A stretch of 64,000 nucleotides of DNA. Source: Nocardioides sp. YIM 152315 (lineage in GTDB: Bacteria > Actinomycetota > Actinomycetes > Propionibacteriales > Nocardioidaceae). Position numbers and translations under genes: made by a program. Numbering within the stretch: position 1 is the stretch's first letter; each line of letters begins with the position of its first letter. The stretch covers positions 124,001 to 188,000 of the forward strand of contig NZ_JARGER010000037.1 of NCBI RefSeq assembly GCF_029210375.1, given 5' to 3'. Under the pieces are notes generated by a model. The model was not told where the DNA came from and did no database searches. It worked only from the letters and a program-made list of their open reading frames with translations. Of this stretch, positions 8,256-16,852 are shown in pieces.

Positions 8256-9937
8256 AGCAGGTTCTCCGGGAGGTCGAGGATGCGCGAGCGCACCCACTCG
8301 CCGAGTCCCTTGGCCTGCGGATCGAAGCGGGTCGACGCGGCGACCCCGTCGCCGAGCAGCCCGTGGATCAGCACGTTGACGCCGCCGAGGTTGGGCAGCA
8401 CGTGCACCTCGACGTCGAGGTCGGCCGCCTCGGGCACCAGCTCGCGCACCGTGCGCGGGGTGATCAGCGTGGTCAGCCAGGCGACGCGGGCGTCGTACTC
8501 GCCGGAGCCGTCGTGCGCCACCCAGAGCCCGAGGTTGGCGTCGCCGCCCTTGTCGCCCGAGCGCGCGTGCACGAACGAGCCGAGCGGCGCGCGCCGGGAC
8601 CGGGAGTCGACGGACACGGGCGCCGGAGGCAGGCTCGGGTGGTGCTCCGGCTCCGAGAACCCGGTCGGGTCGGGGATCACCTCGCGCCGCCCGTCCGCGT
8701 GCACGACGGCGTGGGTGACCGACGAGCGGTCGACGTACTCCGGCCGATAGATGCCGTACGGCGTGGGCTGGGCGGGCGGACCGGTCATCGTGAAGCCGGG
8801 GTACGACGCCAGCGCGAGCTCGACCGCCGCGCCGGTGAACGCCCGGCCGACGGGGTCGGGCTTGGCGTCCTTGACCGTGCAGCGCAGCAGGCAGGACGCG
8901 CCCTCCTCGGTGTCCGCGTCCGCCATCGGCTGTGCGGTGAGGGTCCACGAGACGTCGCTCGCGGTGAGTCGCGGGGTGAGCTGCTCGCGCACCCAGTCCG
9001 CCTTGGCGTCGATGTCCAGGCCGGTGAGCACGAACTCGGCGGTGTTGCGGAAGCCGCCGAGCTCGTTGACGCAGACCTTGAGCCGCTCCGGCGGTGCCGC
9101 ACCCCGCACGCCGCCGATCTCGACCCGGTCCTGGCCGACCTCGCGCAGCTCGACGGAGTCGAGGAACGTGGTGACGTCGGGGTTGAGGTAGCGGGTCGAC
9201 TGGATCTCGTACAGCAGCTGCGCGGTGACGGTGTCGACGGTCACGGCGCCGCCGGTGCCGGCGTGCTTGGTGACCACGCTCGACCCGTCGGCCGCGATCT
9301 CGGCGAGCGGGAAGCCCAACGGCCTGCGGTGGTCCGGCAGCGACCGGAACCCCGAGAAGTTGCCGCCGGTCGCCTGGGTGCCGCACTCGAGCACGTGCCC
9401 GGCAACCACGGCGCCCGCGAGCTCGTCGTACTGCGTCGGGGACCAGCCGTGGTACGCGACCGCCGGTCCCACGACCAGGCTCGCGTCGGTGACCCGGCCG
9501 GTGACGACGACGTCGGCGCCGCCGGTCAGCGCGGCGGCGATGCCGAAGCCGCCGAGGTAGGCGTTCGCGGTGAGCGCCCCCTCGAAGCCGAGCTCGCGCA
9601 CGTCGTCGCCCTCGACGTGTGCGACCTGGGCGTCCAGGCCGAGGGCGCTGGCGACCTCGCGGATCCGCTCGGCGAGACCCGCCGGGTTGAGACCGCCGGC
9701 GTTGCTGACGATCTTCACACCCTTCTCGAGGGCCAGGCCCAGGCAGTCCTCGAGCTGACGCAGATGGGTCTTCGCGTAGCCCAGCGACTGGTCCTTCATG
9801 GTGTCGCGACCGAGGATCAGCATGGTCAGCTCGGCCAGGTAGTCACCGGTCAGGTAGTCCAGCGGCCCTCCCTCGAGCATCTCCCGCATCGCGGTGAGCC
9901 GGTCGCCGTAGAAGCCGGAGCAGTTGCCGATCCTCAC
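8252..9937 (-). CDS. acyclic terpene utilisation AtuA family protein (DUF1446 + AtuA-like domain)
   Basis: 561 residues. The N-terminal about 440 residues are the AtuA/DUF1446 core (MRIGNCSGFYGDRLTAMREM, IVSNAGGLNPAGLAERI, GADVVVTGRVTDASLVVGPA); the last about 110 residues (FVHARSGDKGGDANLGLWVA onward) are the AtuA-like ferredoxin-fold domain. AtuA is needed in Pseudomonas for growth on citronellol/geraniol, but its reaction is not settled. ATGA coupling to TIGR03084 upstream and to the dehydrogenase downstream puts it at the centre of the operon. Fused two-domain form is normal for actinobacteria. Confidence 0.92.
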   Translation of the reverse strand: MRIGNCSGFYGDRLTAMREMLEGGPLDYLTGDYLAELTMLILGRDTMKDQSLGYAKTHLRQLEDCLGLALEKGVKIVSNAGGLNPAGLAERIREVASALGLDAQVAHVEGDDVRELGFEGALTANAYLGGFGIAAALTGGADVVVTGRVTDASLVVGPAVAYHGWSPTQYDELAGAVVAGHVLECGTQATGGNFSGFRSLPDHRRPLGFPLAEIAADGSSVVTKHAGTGGAVTVDTVTAQLLYEIQSTRYLNPDVTTFLDSVELREVGQDRVEIGGVRGAAPPERLKVCVNELGGFRNTAEFVLTGLDIDAKADWVREQLTPRLTASDVSWTLTAQPMADADTEEGASCLLRCTVKDAKPDPVGRAFTGAAVELALASYPGFTMTGPPAQPTPYGIYRPEYVDRSSVTHAVVHADGRREVIPDPTGFSEPEHHPSLPPAPVSVDSRSRRAPLGSFVHARSGDKGGDANLGLWVAHDGSGEYDARVAWLTTLITPRTVRELVPEAADLDVEVHVLPNLGGVNVLIHGLLGDGVAASTRFDPQAKGLGEWVRSRILDLPENLL

Positions 9938-10725
9938 CTCTTCGACCGCCCCTCACCGGCCGGACCGGCGAACGCCTGCGCGATCGTCAGCCACGTCTCG
10001 GCGTCGGCGCCGGTCGCGACCAGGTCGGTGTCGTCGCGGTGGACGCGCTGCGTCACGAGCAGGCACAGGTCGTACGCCGAGCCGGTGACGGTCTGCGCCG
10101 CGTCCTGCGGTCCCCACGACCACTGGTCGCCGGACGGCGCGATCAGGTCGATCCGGAACTCCTCGGCCGGCGGCTCCAGGTCGTGCACGGAGAACGCGAA
10201 GTCGCGGGTGCGTACGCCGAGGTGCGCGACGTGCCGGATCCGGTCGGTCGGCTCGGGCGCGATGCCGAGGGCGTCGTAGACGTCGAGCGCGTGCGCCCAG
10301 GTCTCCATGAACCGCGCCGTCGCCATCGACGTCGGCGACATGGGCGGTCCGAACCACGGCATCCTCTCGCCGCTCGGGCGGTCGCGCAGGGTGAGGCGGA
10401 GCGCGTCGCGGGCCGCGCCCCAGCGGGCCAGCAGCGCCTCGGGCGCGAGCCGGGCGATCTCGTGCGCGTGGGTGTCGACGTAGCCCGTCGGGTCGGCGAT
10501 CGCGTCGAGCACGACCGCGTCCCACGCGTCCTCGTCCGTCGCGGCGATGACCGCCACCTCGTCTGTCCAGAGCAGGTGCGCGATCTGGGTCGCGACGGTC
10601 CAGCCCGCGGCGGGGGTCGGCGTCGCCCAGCCGCCCCGGTCGCCGGCATCGAGCCCGGCGACGGCGGTCCACAGCAGGTCGCCCTCGGCCTTGAGGTCGT
10701 CGAGGAGGTCGTCGAGCAGGGTCAT
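9934..10725 (-). CDS. TIGR03084 family DinB-fold metal-binding protein
   Basis: 263 residues with the four-helix DinB/mycothiol-dependent maleylpyruvate isomerase fold. Candidate metal ligands are the histidine in IAHLLWTDEVAV and the histidine in FMETWAHALDVYDAL, the usual spacing for this fold. The family regularly sits beside AtuA in actinobacteria. It is the first enzyme-like gene after the regulator, overlapping the TetR stop and the AtuA start by 4 bp each. A mycothiol-dependent step in the acyl-CoA pathway is possible but unproven. Confidence 0.88.
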   Translation of the reverse strand: MTLLDDLLDDLKAEGDLLWTAVAGLDAGDRGGWATPTPAAGWTVATQIAHLLWTDEVAVIAATDEDAWDAVVLDAIADPTGYVDTHAHEIARLAPEALLARWGAARDALRLTLRDRPSGERMPWFGPPMSPTSMATARFMETWAHALDVYDALGIAPEPTDRIRHVAHLGVRTRDFAFSVHDLEPPAEEFRIDLIAPSGDQWSWGPQDAAQTVTGSAYDLCLLVTQRVHRDDTDLVATGADAETWLTIAQAFAGPAGEGRSKR

Positions 10726-11324
10726 GGCAGCTCCTTCTCGAGCACGCCGGCCCAGCGGTCCAGGATCGCCGTACGGCGGCGGCCGTCGTCGGTGATCGTG
10801 TTGGCCAGGCCGAGCCCGCGCACCAGGTCGAGCGTGGCCTGCACCAGCTCGCGACTGCCGGGCACCGACTCGTCGATGCCGAGCAGCTCGACCGTCAGTC
10901 GATGGGTCTCGCGGCCGACCCGCTGCTCCAGCGGAGCCACCGCGGCGAGCAGCGCCTCGTCGGTGCGCGCGGCGTTCCACAGCTCGAGGGCCGCGGCGAA
11001 GACCGGACTGGCGAAGTGGTCGCCGAGCACCTGGAGCACGGCGCGCGTGTGCCGCGGCCCCTCCGGGAGCGCCGCCGCCGCGTCGGCCAGCTCGCGACCG
11101 CGCTTCTCGGTCAGGTGCTCGACCGCGGCGACGACCAGGTCGTTCTTGGTCGGGAAGTGGTGCAGCTGCGCGCCCCGGCTCACCCCGGCCCGCTCGCTCA
11201 CCAGCGTCGTCGACGTGCCGGCGAACCCCCGCTCCACCAGGCACTCGATCGTCGCCTCGAGCAGCCGTGCCCGCATCGCCCTCGTGCGCTCCTCCTGCGG
11301 CACGCGCGTGCTGGTCGCCGGCAT
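10722..11324 (-). CDS. TetR family regulator of the AtuA-type operon
   Basis: 200 residues from ATG 11324 (MPATSTRVPQEERTRAMRAR). The helix-turn-helix is TLVSERAGVSRGAQLHHFPT; the rest is a ligand-binding helical domain. It is the first gene of the eight-gene operon, with an ATGA overlap to TIGR03084, so it probably autoregulates and controls the pathway in response to an acyl-CoA. ATG 11336, four codons earlier, is an alternative, but a -35 TTGACT, 17-bp spacer and -10 CATGCT place the transcript start at ATG 11324, which would be leaderless. Confidence 0.88.
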   Translation of the reverse strand: MPATSTRVPQEERTRAMRARLLEATIECLVERGFAGTSTTLVSERAGVSRGAQLHHFPTKNDLVVAAVEHLTEKRGRELADAAAALPEGPRHTRAVLQVLGDHFASPVFAAALELWNAARTDEALLAAVAPLEQRVGRETHRLTVELLGIDESVPGSRELVQATLDLVRGLGLANTITDDGRRRTAILDRWAGVLEKELP

Positions 11325-11331
11325 GCCGCTC

Positions 11332-11360
11332 AGCATGGTGGAGGACTAACAAACAGTCAA
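11332..11360 (-). promoter_or_regulatory. promoter of the TetR-AtuA-carboxylase operon
   Basis: On the minus strand TTGACT (11360-11355), a 17-bp spacer and CATGCT (11337-11332) are followed seven bases later by the ATG at 11324. The spacer (GTTTGTTAGTCCTCCAC) may hold the TetR operator, though its symmetry is poor. Confidence 0.6.
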
Positions 11361-11381
11361 GTCTGCCTTTTTTGGCGCGCC

Positions 11382-14030
11382 TCAGTCGACCCGGGCCACC
11401 AGCGGCAGGCGGGAGCGGGCGAAGAGGGCCACGAGCGCGGCCGTCACCAGCGGCAGCGCGACGACGACGCCGAGGATCATCAGCCACGGCACGTCGAGGT
11501 AGTGGGCCTCGACCTCCGGGTCCCACCCCCGGGTGAGCGGGTAGGTGACCGCGATGCCGGGGATGAACCCGACCGCCGCGCCGAGCACGGCGCCGACGAC
11601 GCCGATGACGAGGGCGTACGACGCGGCGATCCAGCGTCGCCGGCGGGGCGAGGCCCCCACCGCCGACAGGGTCGCGAGGTCCGGCCGCGCGTCGGAGAGC
11701 GCGAGGAAGGTCGCGGTCAGCGTGCCGCCGAGCATCAGCACGCCGCCGAGCCCGGCGAGCACGAGCTGCACGATCACCGTCTCGTCGTCGGCCTGGTAGC
11801 CGCGCTCGACGTAGAAGCCGCCGTCGTTCGTGACCGCCTGCACCGCCTCGGTGACCGCCTCCTCCTGCTCCGGCGTGATGCGCCCGCCGCTGACCGCGAG
11901 CGCGACCGGGGCGTGGGGCAGGTCGAGCCGGTCGATCACGGCCGGCGGGATGACTAGGCTCGCCGAGGCCTCGGACCGGTCGATCGGCACGTACGTCGCG
12001 GGCACGGTCGCCCGCGGCAGGTTCCCGCTGTCGTCCATGGTCGACCACGACGGTCGCAGGACGACGCGGTCGGCGTCGACCGGGCGGTCGGTGAAGACCA
12101 CGACGCGCCCCTCCGCGAGCGCCGCGTCGCCGCGGCGTCGTCCCGCGTCGGACACGCCCCGGACGATCTCCGGCATGTCGTCGTCGACGAGCACCGACGA
12201 CCCGAACGTCGTCGCCATCATGGACAGCAGCGGCTGGTGTCGCGGGACGCCGGGCGCCCGGGTCTCGAGGTAGTAGGACCGCGCGTCCGGCTCGGCCATC
12301 GACGTGCTCTCCACCAGGCCGTCGACCAGCACGACGTCGGCGTCCGGGACCTTCGCGGCCACGGCGCCGTGCAGGTCACGCCACTGCGGGGGCGTCAGGT
12401 CGTACGCCGTGACGGCACCGTCGCCCATCGGCAGCATCGCCTGGTAGGTGCCCTCGTTCTCCGCCTCGTCGCTGGTCACGGCGATGCCGAGCGCGACCAC
12501 ACCGGCGACGGTCGCGGCGACCGCCGCCACGGCCGGCACGGTGCGGGTGCGGTGCCGGGCGGCGTCGCGCGCGGCGTACCGCGGCGAGAGCGGCAGCCGT
12601 CCGGCCAGTCGCGCCACCCCGGCGACGACCACCGGCACCAGCAGGATCATGCCCAGCACCGCGACGACCGCCGAGGCGGCGATCGCGAACTCGCCGCTCG
12701 AGCCCGAGGTGGCGCCGTACGCCGAGCCGGCGACGCCGACGCCGATCAGCACGACGCCGAGGATCGGCGACCGCAGCGACGGTCGCGTGTCGGCACGGCG
12801 TCCGGAGAGCACGGCCACGACGTCCTGTCGCGAGGCGATCCACGCCGGCACCACCGAGGCGAGCACGGCGCTGACGAGGCCGAAGAGCGCGATGCCGAGG
12901 AGGTGCAGCCACGGCACGTCGAACGGGCCGAACCACTCTCCGGACCAGTGCTGGACCACCGGCACCAGCAGCCGGCCGGCGCCGATGCCGAGGGCGACGC
13001 CCAGCAGGGCGGCCACCGTGCCGAGCACCACGCCGCCGCCGATGATCGCGCGGCGACTCTGTGCGGGCGTCCCGCCGGCGGACGCCATCAGCGCGAGCGT
13101 CCGCGCCTGGCGCCGGGCCGTGACCGCGAACGCCGGGCCGGCGAGCAGCACCACCTCGAGCAGCGCCATCACCACGATGAGCACGATCGCGGCGACCATC
13201 GCGTCGTCGGTGCCGCTGCTCCACGCCCGGATCTCCTCCGGGGCCTCGGAGTCTGGCGGGGGGTCGGCCAGGACGGCCCTCGACAGCGCTGTCGCTCCGA
13301 GGGCGTTGAGCTCCTCGACCTCCGCCCACGACACGTCGCCGCCGGCGGCGAGCCAGGCCGGTCCCGACCACTCGGAGGGCTCGATGCCGAGGCTGCCGAT
13401 CGGCCCGGCGACCACCGGCATGGTGCGCGAGGTCGTGGACTCGGCGATGCCGACGACGATCGGCGCGGGTGCGTCGTCGCCGACGAGGTCGAGCCGGTCG
13501 CCCACGGCGTACCCCTGGTCGCGCACCTCGCGGTTGACGACGACCTCGGAGCTGTCGGCCGGCCAGCGGCCCGACCCGAGGTCGAACAGGCCACGCGTCA
13601 GCGGGTCGCGCAGGTCGACCTCGGTCGCCCAGACGTAGGCCACGCCGTCGTCGGTGCGCAGGTAGACGTCGCCCTGGCGGCGCTCGAGGAGCCGGACGCC
13701 GCCGAGCACGTCGGAGACCTCCGCGGCGGCCGGCGGCTCGTGGTCGGCCGGCACCCCGTCGGCCGAGGTGGATCCGTCGTAGGGGTCGAACGCCTGCAGC
13801 ATCGGCGCGCCACCGGCCGGCACCTCGACCAGCGCGTCGGCAGCGCCCAGCCGCCGGTCCAGCGACTCGACGCCACTGACCTCCTGCGTCGCGATGACGA
13901 CGTCGGCTGCGGTCACGGCCAGCACCGGCAGCGCGATCATCACCAGCACCAGGACAGACCGGCCGCGGTGACGCATGGCGTCGCGCCTGGCCAGGCGGAG
14001 CGCCAGACGCCAGGAGGCCAGAGCGCTCAT
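11382..14030 (-). CDS. FtsX-like ABC transporter permease
   Basis: 882-residue permease with the double FtsX/MacB-like arrangement: an N-terminal membrane helix (SVLVLVMIALPVLAVTAADV), a large extracytoplasmic domain, then two groups of transmembrane helices (about residues 280-520 and 770-870). Its ATG at 14030 overlaps the ATPase stop by 4 bp. These systems export lipids or peptides or act as mechanotransmitters; the substrate is unknown. Regulation likely runs through the upstream PadR protein. Confidence 0.88.
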   Translation of the reverse strand: MSALASWRLALRLARRDAMRHRGRSVLVLVMIALPVLAVTAADVVIATQEVSGVESLDRRLGAADALVEVPAGGAPMLQAFDPYDGSTSADGVPADHEPPAAAEVSDVLGGVRLLERRQGDVYLRTDDGVAYVWATEVDLRDPLTRGLFDLGSGRWPADSSEVVVNREVRDQGYAVGDRLDLVGDDAPAPIVVGIAESTTSRTMPVVAGPIGSLGIEPSEWSGPAWLAAGGDVSWAEVEELNALGATALSRAVLADPPPDSEAPEEIRAWSSGTDDAMVAAIVLIVVMALLEVVLLAGPAFAVTARRQARTLALMASAGGTPAQSRRAIIGGGVVLGTVAALLGVALGIGAGRLLVPVVQHWSGEWFGPFDVPWLHLLGIALFGLVSAVLASVVPAWIASRQDVVAVLSGRRADTRPSLRSPILGVVLIGVGVAGSAYGATSGSSGEFAIAASAVVAVLGMILLVPVVVAGVARLAGRLPLSPRYAARDAARHRTRTVPAVAAVAATVAGVVALGIAVTSDEAENEGTYQAMLPMGDGAVTAYDLTPPQWRDLHGAVAAKVPDADVVLVDGLVESTSMAEPDARSYYLETRAPGVPRHQPLLSMMATTFGSSVLVDDDMPEIVRGVSDAGRRRGDAALAEGRVVVFTDRPVDADRVVLRPSWSTMDDSGNLPRATVPATYVPIDRSEASASLVIPPAVIDRLDLPHAPVALAVSGGRITPEQEEAVTEAVQAVTNDGGFYVERGYQADDETVIVQLVLAGLGGVLMLGGTLTATFLALSDARPDLATLSAVGASPRRRRWIAASYALVIGVVGAVLGAAVGFIPGIAVTYPLTRGWDPEVEAHYLDVPWLMILGVVVALPLVTAALVALFARSRLPLVARVD

Positions 14031-14749
14031 CGGATCCGGCCCGCGTCGAGCAACGCGTCCGCGTGGTCGGCGCCGGTCTCGTCGATGACCACGCCGTCGC
14101 GCAGGAAGACGACGCGATCGGCCCAGGCGGCGTGGCGGGCCTCGTGGGTCACGAGCACGCCGGCCGCGCCCGCGTCGCAGCGGGCACGGAGCAGCCGCAG
14201 GATGCTCTCGCCGGTCTCGCTGTCGAGCGCACCGGTCGGCTCGTCGGCGAGGATCAGCCGCCGGTCGCCGACCACCGCGCGGGCGATCGCGACGCGCTGC
14301 TGCTGGCCGCCGGACATGTGGTCGGGGAAGCGGTCCGCGAGGTCCGCGATCCCGACCTCCTCCAGCGCCGCCCGGGCACCGGCCCGGGCCGTCCGGGACC
14401 GGACGCCGTCGAGCTCGAGCGGCAGCGCGACGTTCTCCACCGCGGTGAGCGCGGGGATCAGGTTGAAGTCCTGGAAGACGTAGCCGATCGACGTACGCCG
14501 CATCCGGGCGCGGCCCGCGGCGCCGACGCCGGCCAGGTCGACGCCCTCGACGCTGACGACTCCGGACGTCGGGCCGTCCAGCCCGCCGGCGAGGGTGAGC
14601 AGGGTCGACTTGCCGGACCCCGACGGGCCCATGACCGCCACCAGCTCGCCGGGATGCGCGGCGAAGGAGACCGATCGCAGCGCGTGCACCTCGGTCGCGC
14701 CCTCGCCGTGGACCCGGGTCACCTCCGCCATCCGCAGCACGGCGCTCAT
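14027..14749 (-). CDS. ABC transporter ATP-binding protein (MacB/LolD type)
   Basis: 240 residues. Walker A GPSGSGKST, Q-loop in GYVFQDFNLI, signature MSGGQQQRVAIARA, Walker B LILADEPTGALDSETG and the switch histidine in VTHEARHA are all present, so it should be active. This class pairs with FtsX-type permeases, and the permease follows with a 4-bp overlap. Upstream, its ATG (14749) forms an ATGA overlap with a 22-codon micro-ORF rather than directly with padR. Confidence 0.93.
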   Translation of the reverse strand: MSAVLRMAEVTRVHGEGATEVHALRSVSFAAHPGELVAVMGPSGSGKSTLLTLAGGLDGPTSGVVSVEGVDLAGVGAAGRARMRRTSIGYVFQDFNLIPALTAVENVALPLELDGVRSRTARAGARAALEEVGIADLADRFPDHMSGGQQQRVAIARAVVGDRRLILADEPTGALDSETGESILRLLRARCDAGAAGVLVTHEARHAAWADRVVFLRDGVVIDETGADHADALLDAGRIR

Positions 14750-14814
14750 CGGGGTCCCCGCGAAGTTGTTCGGGGGAGCGAAGCGGAGGAGAAGAACTTC
14801 GGGGGGTGGTTCAT
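14746..14814 (-). CDS. 22-codon micro-ORF 2, chained to the ABC ATPase gene
   Basis: ATG 14814 opens a 22-residue frame (MNHPPKFFSSASLPR, ending TTSRGPR) whose TGA overlaps the ATG of the ABC ATPase (ATGA). Its own ATG overlaps the stop of an almost identical micro-ORF just upstream. It arises from a 65-bp tandem duplication. Whether the peptide has a function is unknown; the arrangement would let ribosomes terminate and reinitiate down the operon. Confidence 0.5.
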   Translation of the reverse strand: MNHPPKFFSSASLPRTTSRGPR

Positions 14815-14876
14815 CGGGGTCCCCGCGAAGTTGTTCGGGGGAGCGAAGCGGGGGAGAAGAACTTCGGGGGGTGGTT
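14747..14876. repeat. two tandem 65-bp repeats between padR and the ABC ATPase gene
   Basis: Units 14747-14811 and 14812-14876 are identical except for one position (GCGGAGGAG versus GCGGGGGAG). Within each, CGAAGTTGTTC and GAAGAACTTCG form a stem, and CGGGGTCCCCG is a small palindrome. The minus-strand core CCCCCGCTTCGCTCC recurs at 31541-31615. Unit length 65 (3n+2) keeps the ATGA overlap in the correct frame at each boundary. Confidence 0.9.
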
Positions 14877-14879
14877 CAT
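14811..14879 (-). CDS. 22-codon micro-ORF 1, chained to padR
   Basis: ATG 14879 overlaps the padR stop (ATGA). The 22-residue product (MNHPPKFFSPASLPR, ending TTSRGPR) differs from micro-ORF 2 by one residue (P10 to S). Its TGA overlaps the start of micro-ORF 2. No family is recognised. It lacks a signal or membrane segment and is rich in Pro, Ser and Arg. Confidence 0.5.
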   Translation of the reverse strand: MNHPPKFFSPASLPRTTSRGPR

Positions 14880-15466
14880 CGGCTCGCCTCCTCGTCCGCC
14901 TCTTCGGCGAGGATCTCCTCGAGCAGGGCCTCCGGCCGCTCGAGCTGCGCCCGTCGCAGCCGCGCCTCGCAGTGGTCGAGCCACCTGACCTCCGCCTCGG
15001 CGGCGAAGACCAGCGAGTCGAGGACCAGCGACCAGGCGAGGTCCTCGCGCCTCGACCCCTCGGCCGCCCGCCGCTTGAGGCGGGTGTAGTCCTGGAGCGC
15101 GGCCATCGTGGCCGACCGCTGCTGCTGGATGACGGCCCCGACGTCGACGCCGGGCACGGTCACCGCGAGCGCCAGCTTGATGGCGAGCTCGTCGCGGGGC
15201 GGCTGGGTGCGCTCGACCGGGGTGGTGAACCAGTTCGCGACCTCCGCACGCCCCGCATCGGTGATCCGGTAGATGACGTGGCCCTCGCCGTCCTCACCGG
15301 CACCCTCGACGAGCCCGTCGCGCTCGAGCCGGGTGAGCGTCGTGTAGACCTGCCCGACGTTCAGCGGCCAGGTCGAGCCGGTCCGCTGCTCGAACTGGGC
15401 CCGCAGCTGGTAGCCGTAGCGCGGCTCCTCCTCCAGCAGCGCCAACAACGCCTGACGCACCGACAT
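14876..15466 (-). CDS. PadR family transcriptional regulator
   Basis: 196 residues from ATG 15466 (MSVRQALLALLEEEPRYGYQ). The N-terminal winged helix is standard PadR (VGQVYTTLTRLERDGLVEG), followed by the C-terminal helical dimerisation domain, which makes this a PadR-s2/Vir-type member. It is the first gene of the ABC exporter operon, probably repressing it until an inducer binds. A longer frame to ATG 15553 would read through the operator and is rejected. Two tandem palindromes lie 44-67 bp upstream and are its likely operator. Confidence 0.88.
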   Translation of the reverse strand: MSVRQALLALLEEEPRYGYQLRAQFEQRTGSTWPLNVGQVYTTLTRLERDGLVEGAGEDGEGHVIYRITDAGRAEVANWFTTPVERTQPPRDELAIKLALAVTVPGVDVGAVIQQQRSATMAALQDYTRLKRRAAEGSRREDLAWSLVLDSLVFAAEAEVRWLDHCEARLRRAQLERPEALLEEILAEEADEEASR

Positions 15467-15509
15467 CGCGGCCTCCCGACCCTCCTCCACCCGCCCCCGT
15501 GACGAGTGG

Positions 15510-15533
15510 ATACCGCGTATGTATACCACGTAT
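15510..15533. promoter_or_regulatory. tandem palindromes, candidate PadR operator
   Basis: ATACCGCGTAT (15510-15520) and ATACCACGTAT (15523-15533) are two copies of the partial palindrome ATAC-N3-GTAT spaced 13 bp apart. They lie between divergently transcribed padR and the S33 peptidase gene in otherwise GC-rich DNA. The spacing puts both dimers near one face of the helix. Control of both genes is inferred. Confidence 0.6.
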
Positions 15534-15551
15534 GCATGCCAGACTCGCGGC

Positions 15552-16844
15552 ATGTCGCGCAGCTACCTCGTCCCCGGCTTCCGGGTCACCGACCACACCG
15601 CGGCCGTCCCGCTCGACCACGCGGATCCCGCGGGGCCCACGATCGAGGTGTTCGCGCGCGAGGTCGTCGCGACCGACCGTCAGCACGACGACCTGCCGTG
15701 GCTGGTGTTCCTCCAGGGCGGCCCGGGCGCGAAGTCCCCGCGACCCGCGAGCGGGGCGGGCGACTCCTGGCTGGCGGCCGCGGCGCGGCACCACCGGGTG
15801 CTGCTGCTCGACCAGCGCGGCACCGGCCGGAGCACCCCGATCTCCGCGCGCACCGTCGCCGGCGTCTCCGGGCTCGGGCAGAGCGACGCCGACCTCGCGG
15901 CGTACCTGCGCCTCTTCCGCGCCGACAGCATCGTCGCCGACTGCGAGGCGCTGCGGCAGCAGGTCGCCGGCGGCGAACGGTGGTACACGCTCGGCCAGAG
16001 CTACGGCGGCTTCTGCACGATGACCTACCTCTCCGAGGCGCCCGAGGGACTGCTCGGCTGCTACGTCACCGGCGGGCTGCCGGGCCTGACCGCCACCGCC
16101 GACGACGTCTACGCCCGCACGTTCCCGCGGATGGCGGCCAAGAACGCCGCGTTCTACCGTCGCTACCCCGACGACGCCGCGGCCGTGCGCCGGGTCGCCG
16201 ACCACCTCGACGCCGAGGACGTCCGGCTGCCCGACGGCGACCGCCTCACCGCGCGCCGGCTGCGCGTGCTGGGCAACGCGTTCGGGATGAGCGACGGCTA
16301 CGAGAGGCTGCACTGGCTGCTCGACGACGTCTGGCACGGCGACCTGCTCTCCGACGGCTTCCTGCATCAGGTGATGGCGCTGACAGGCTTCGTGGACACC
16401 CCTCTCTTCGCGCTGCAGGAGTACACCTACGGCGGACCCGGATCGGGCCCGACCGGCTGGGCCGCGCAGCGGGCACTCGAGCGGCGACCCGCGTTCGCCG
16501 CGGACGCCGACCCGCTGCTGCTCACCGGCGAGACGATGTTCCCCTGGATGTTCGACGACCTCGCCGCGCTGCGCCCCTTCCGCGGGGCGGCCGAGCTGCT
16601 CGCGTCGTACGACGACTGGCCGCCGCTCTACGACCTCGACCGCCTCGCGGACAACGAGGTGCCGGTCTCGGCGGTCGTCTACCACGACGACATGTACGTC
16701 GACGCCGGCCTCTCGCTCGACACCGCGACCCGCGTCGGCAACGTGCGGGCCTGGGTCACCAACGAGTACGAGCACGACGGTCTGCGCGCCGACCCGGACC
16801 GGCTGCTGAGTCGCCTCAGGGACCGCCTCCACGGCCCCGCCTGA
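15552..16844 (+). CDS. alpha/beta hydrolase, proline iminopeptidase-like (S33)
   Basis: 430 residues from ATG 15552 (MSRSYLVPGFRVTDHTAAVP). The oxyanion-side motif is FLQGGPGAKSP, with LLLDQRGTGRS, and the nucleophile elbow is GQSYGG with serine as the nucleophile. The catalytic histidine is probably in EYEHDGLR near the C terminus. It has no signal peptide, so it is cytosolic. S33 enzymes cleave N-terminal proline from peptides; some family members act on other esters or amides. An in-frame ATG 33 bp upstream lies inside the operator and is less likely. It diverges from padR and may share its control. Confidence 0.88.
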   Translation: MSRSYLVPGFRVTDHTAAVPLDHADPAGPTIEVFAREVVATDRQHDDLPWLVFLQGGPGAKSPRPASGAGDSWLAAAARHHRVLLLDQRGTGRSTPISARTVAGVSGLGQSDADLAAYLRLFRADSIVADCEALRQQVAGGERWYTLGQSYGGFCTMTYLSEAPEGLLGCYVTGGLPGLTATADDVYARTFPRMAAKNAAFYRRYPDDAAAVRRVADHLDAEDVRLPDGDRLTARRLRVLGNAFGMSDGYERLHWLLDDVWHGDLLSDGFLHQVMALTGFVDTPLFALQEYTYGGPGSGPTGWAAQRALERRPAFAADADPLLLTGETMFPWMFDDLAALRPFRGAAELLASYDDWPPLYDLDRLADNEVPVSAVVYHDDMYVDAGLSLDTATRVGNVRAWVTNEYEHDGLRADPDRLLSRLRDRLHGPA

Positions 16845-16852
16845 CCGCGGGG

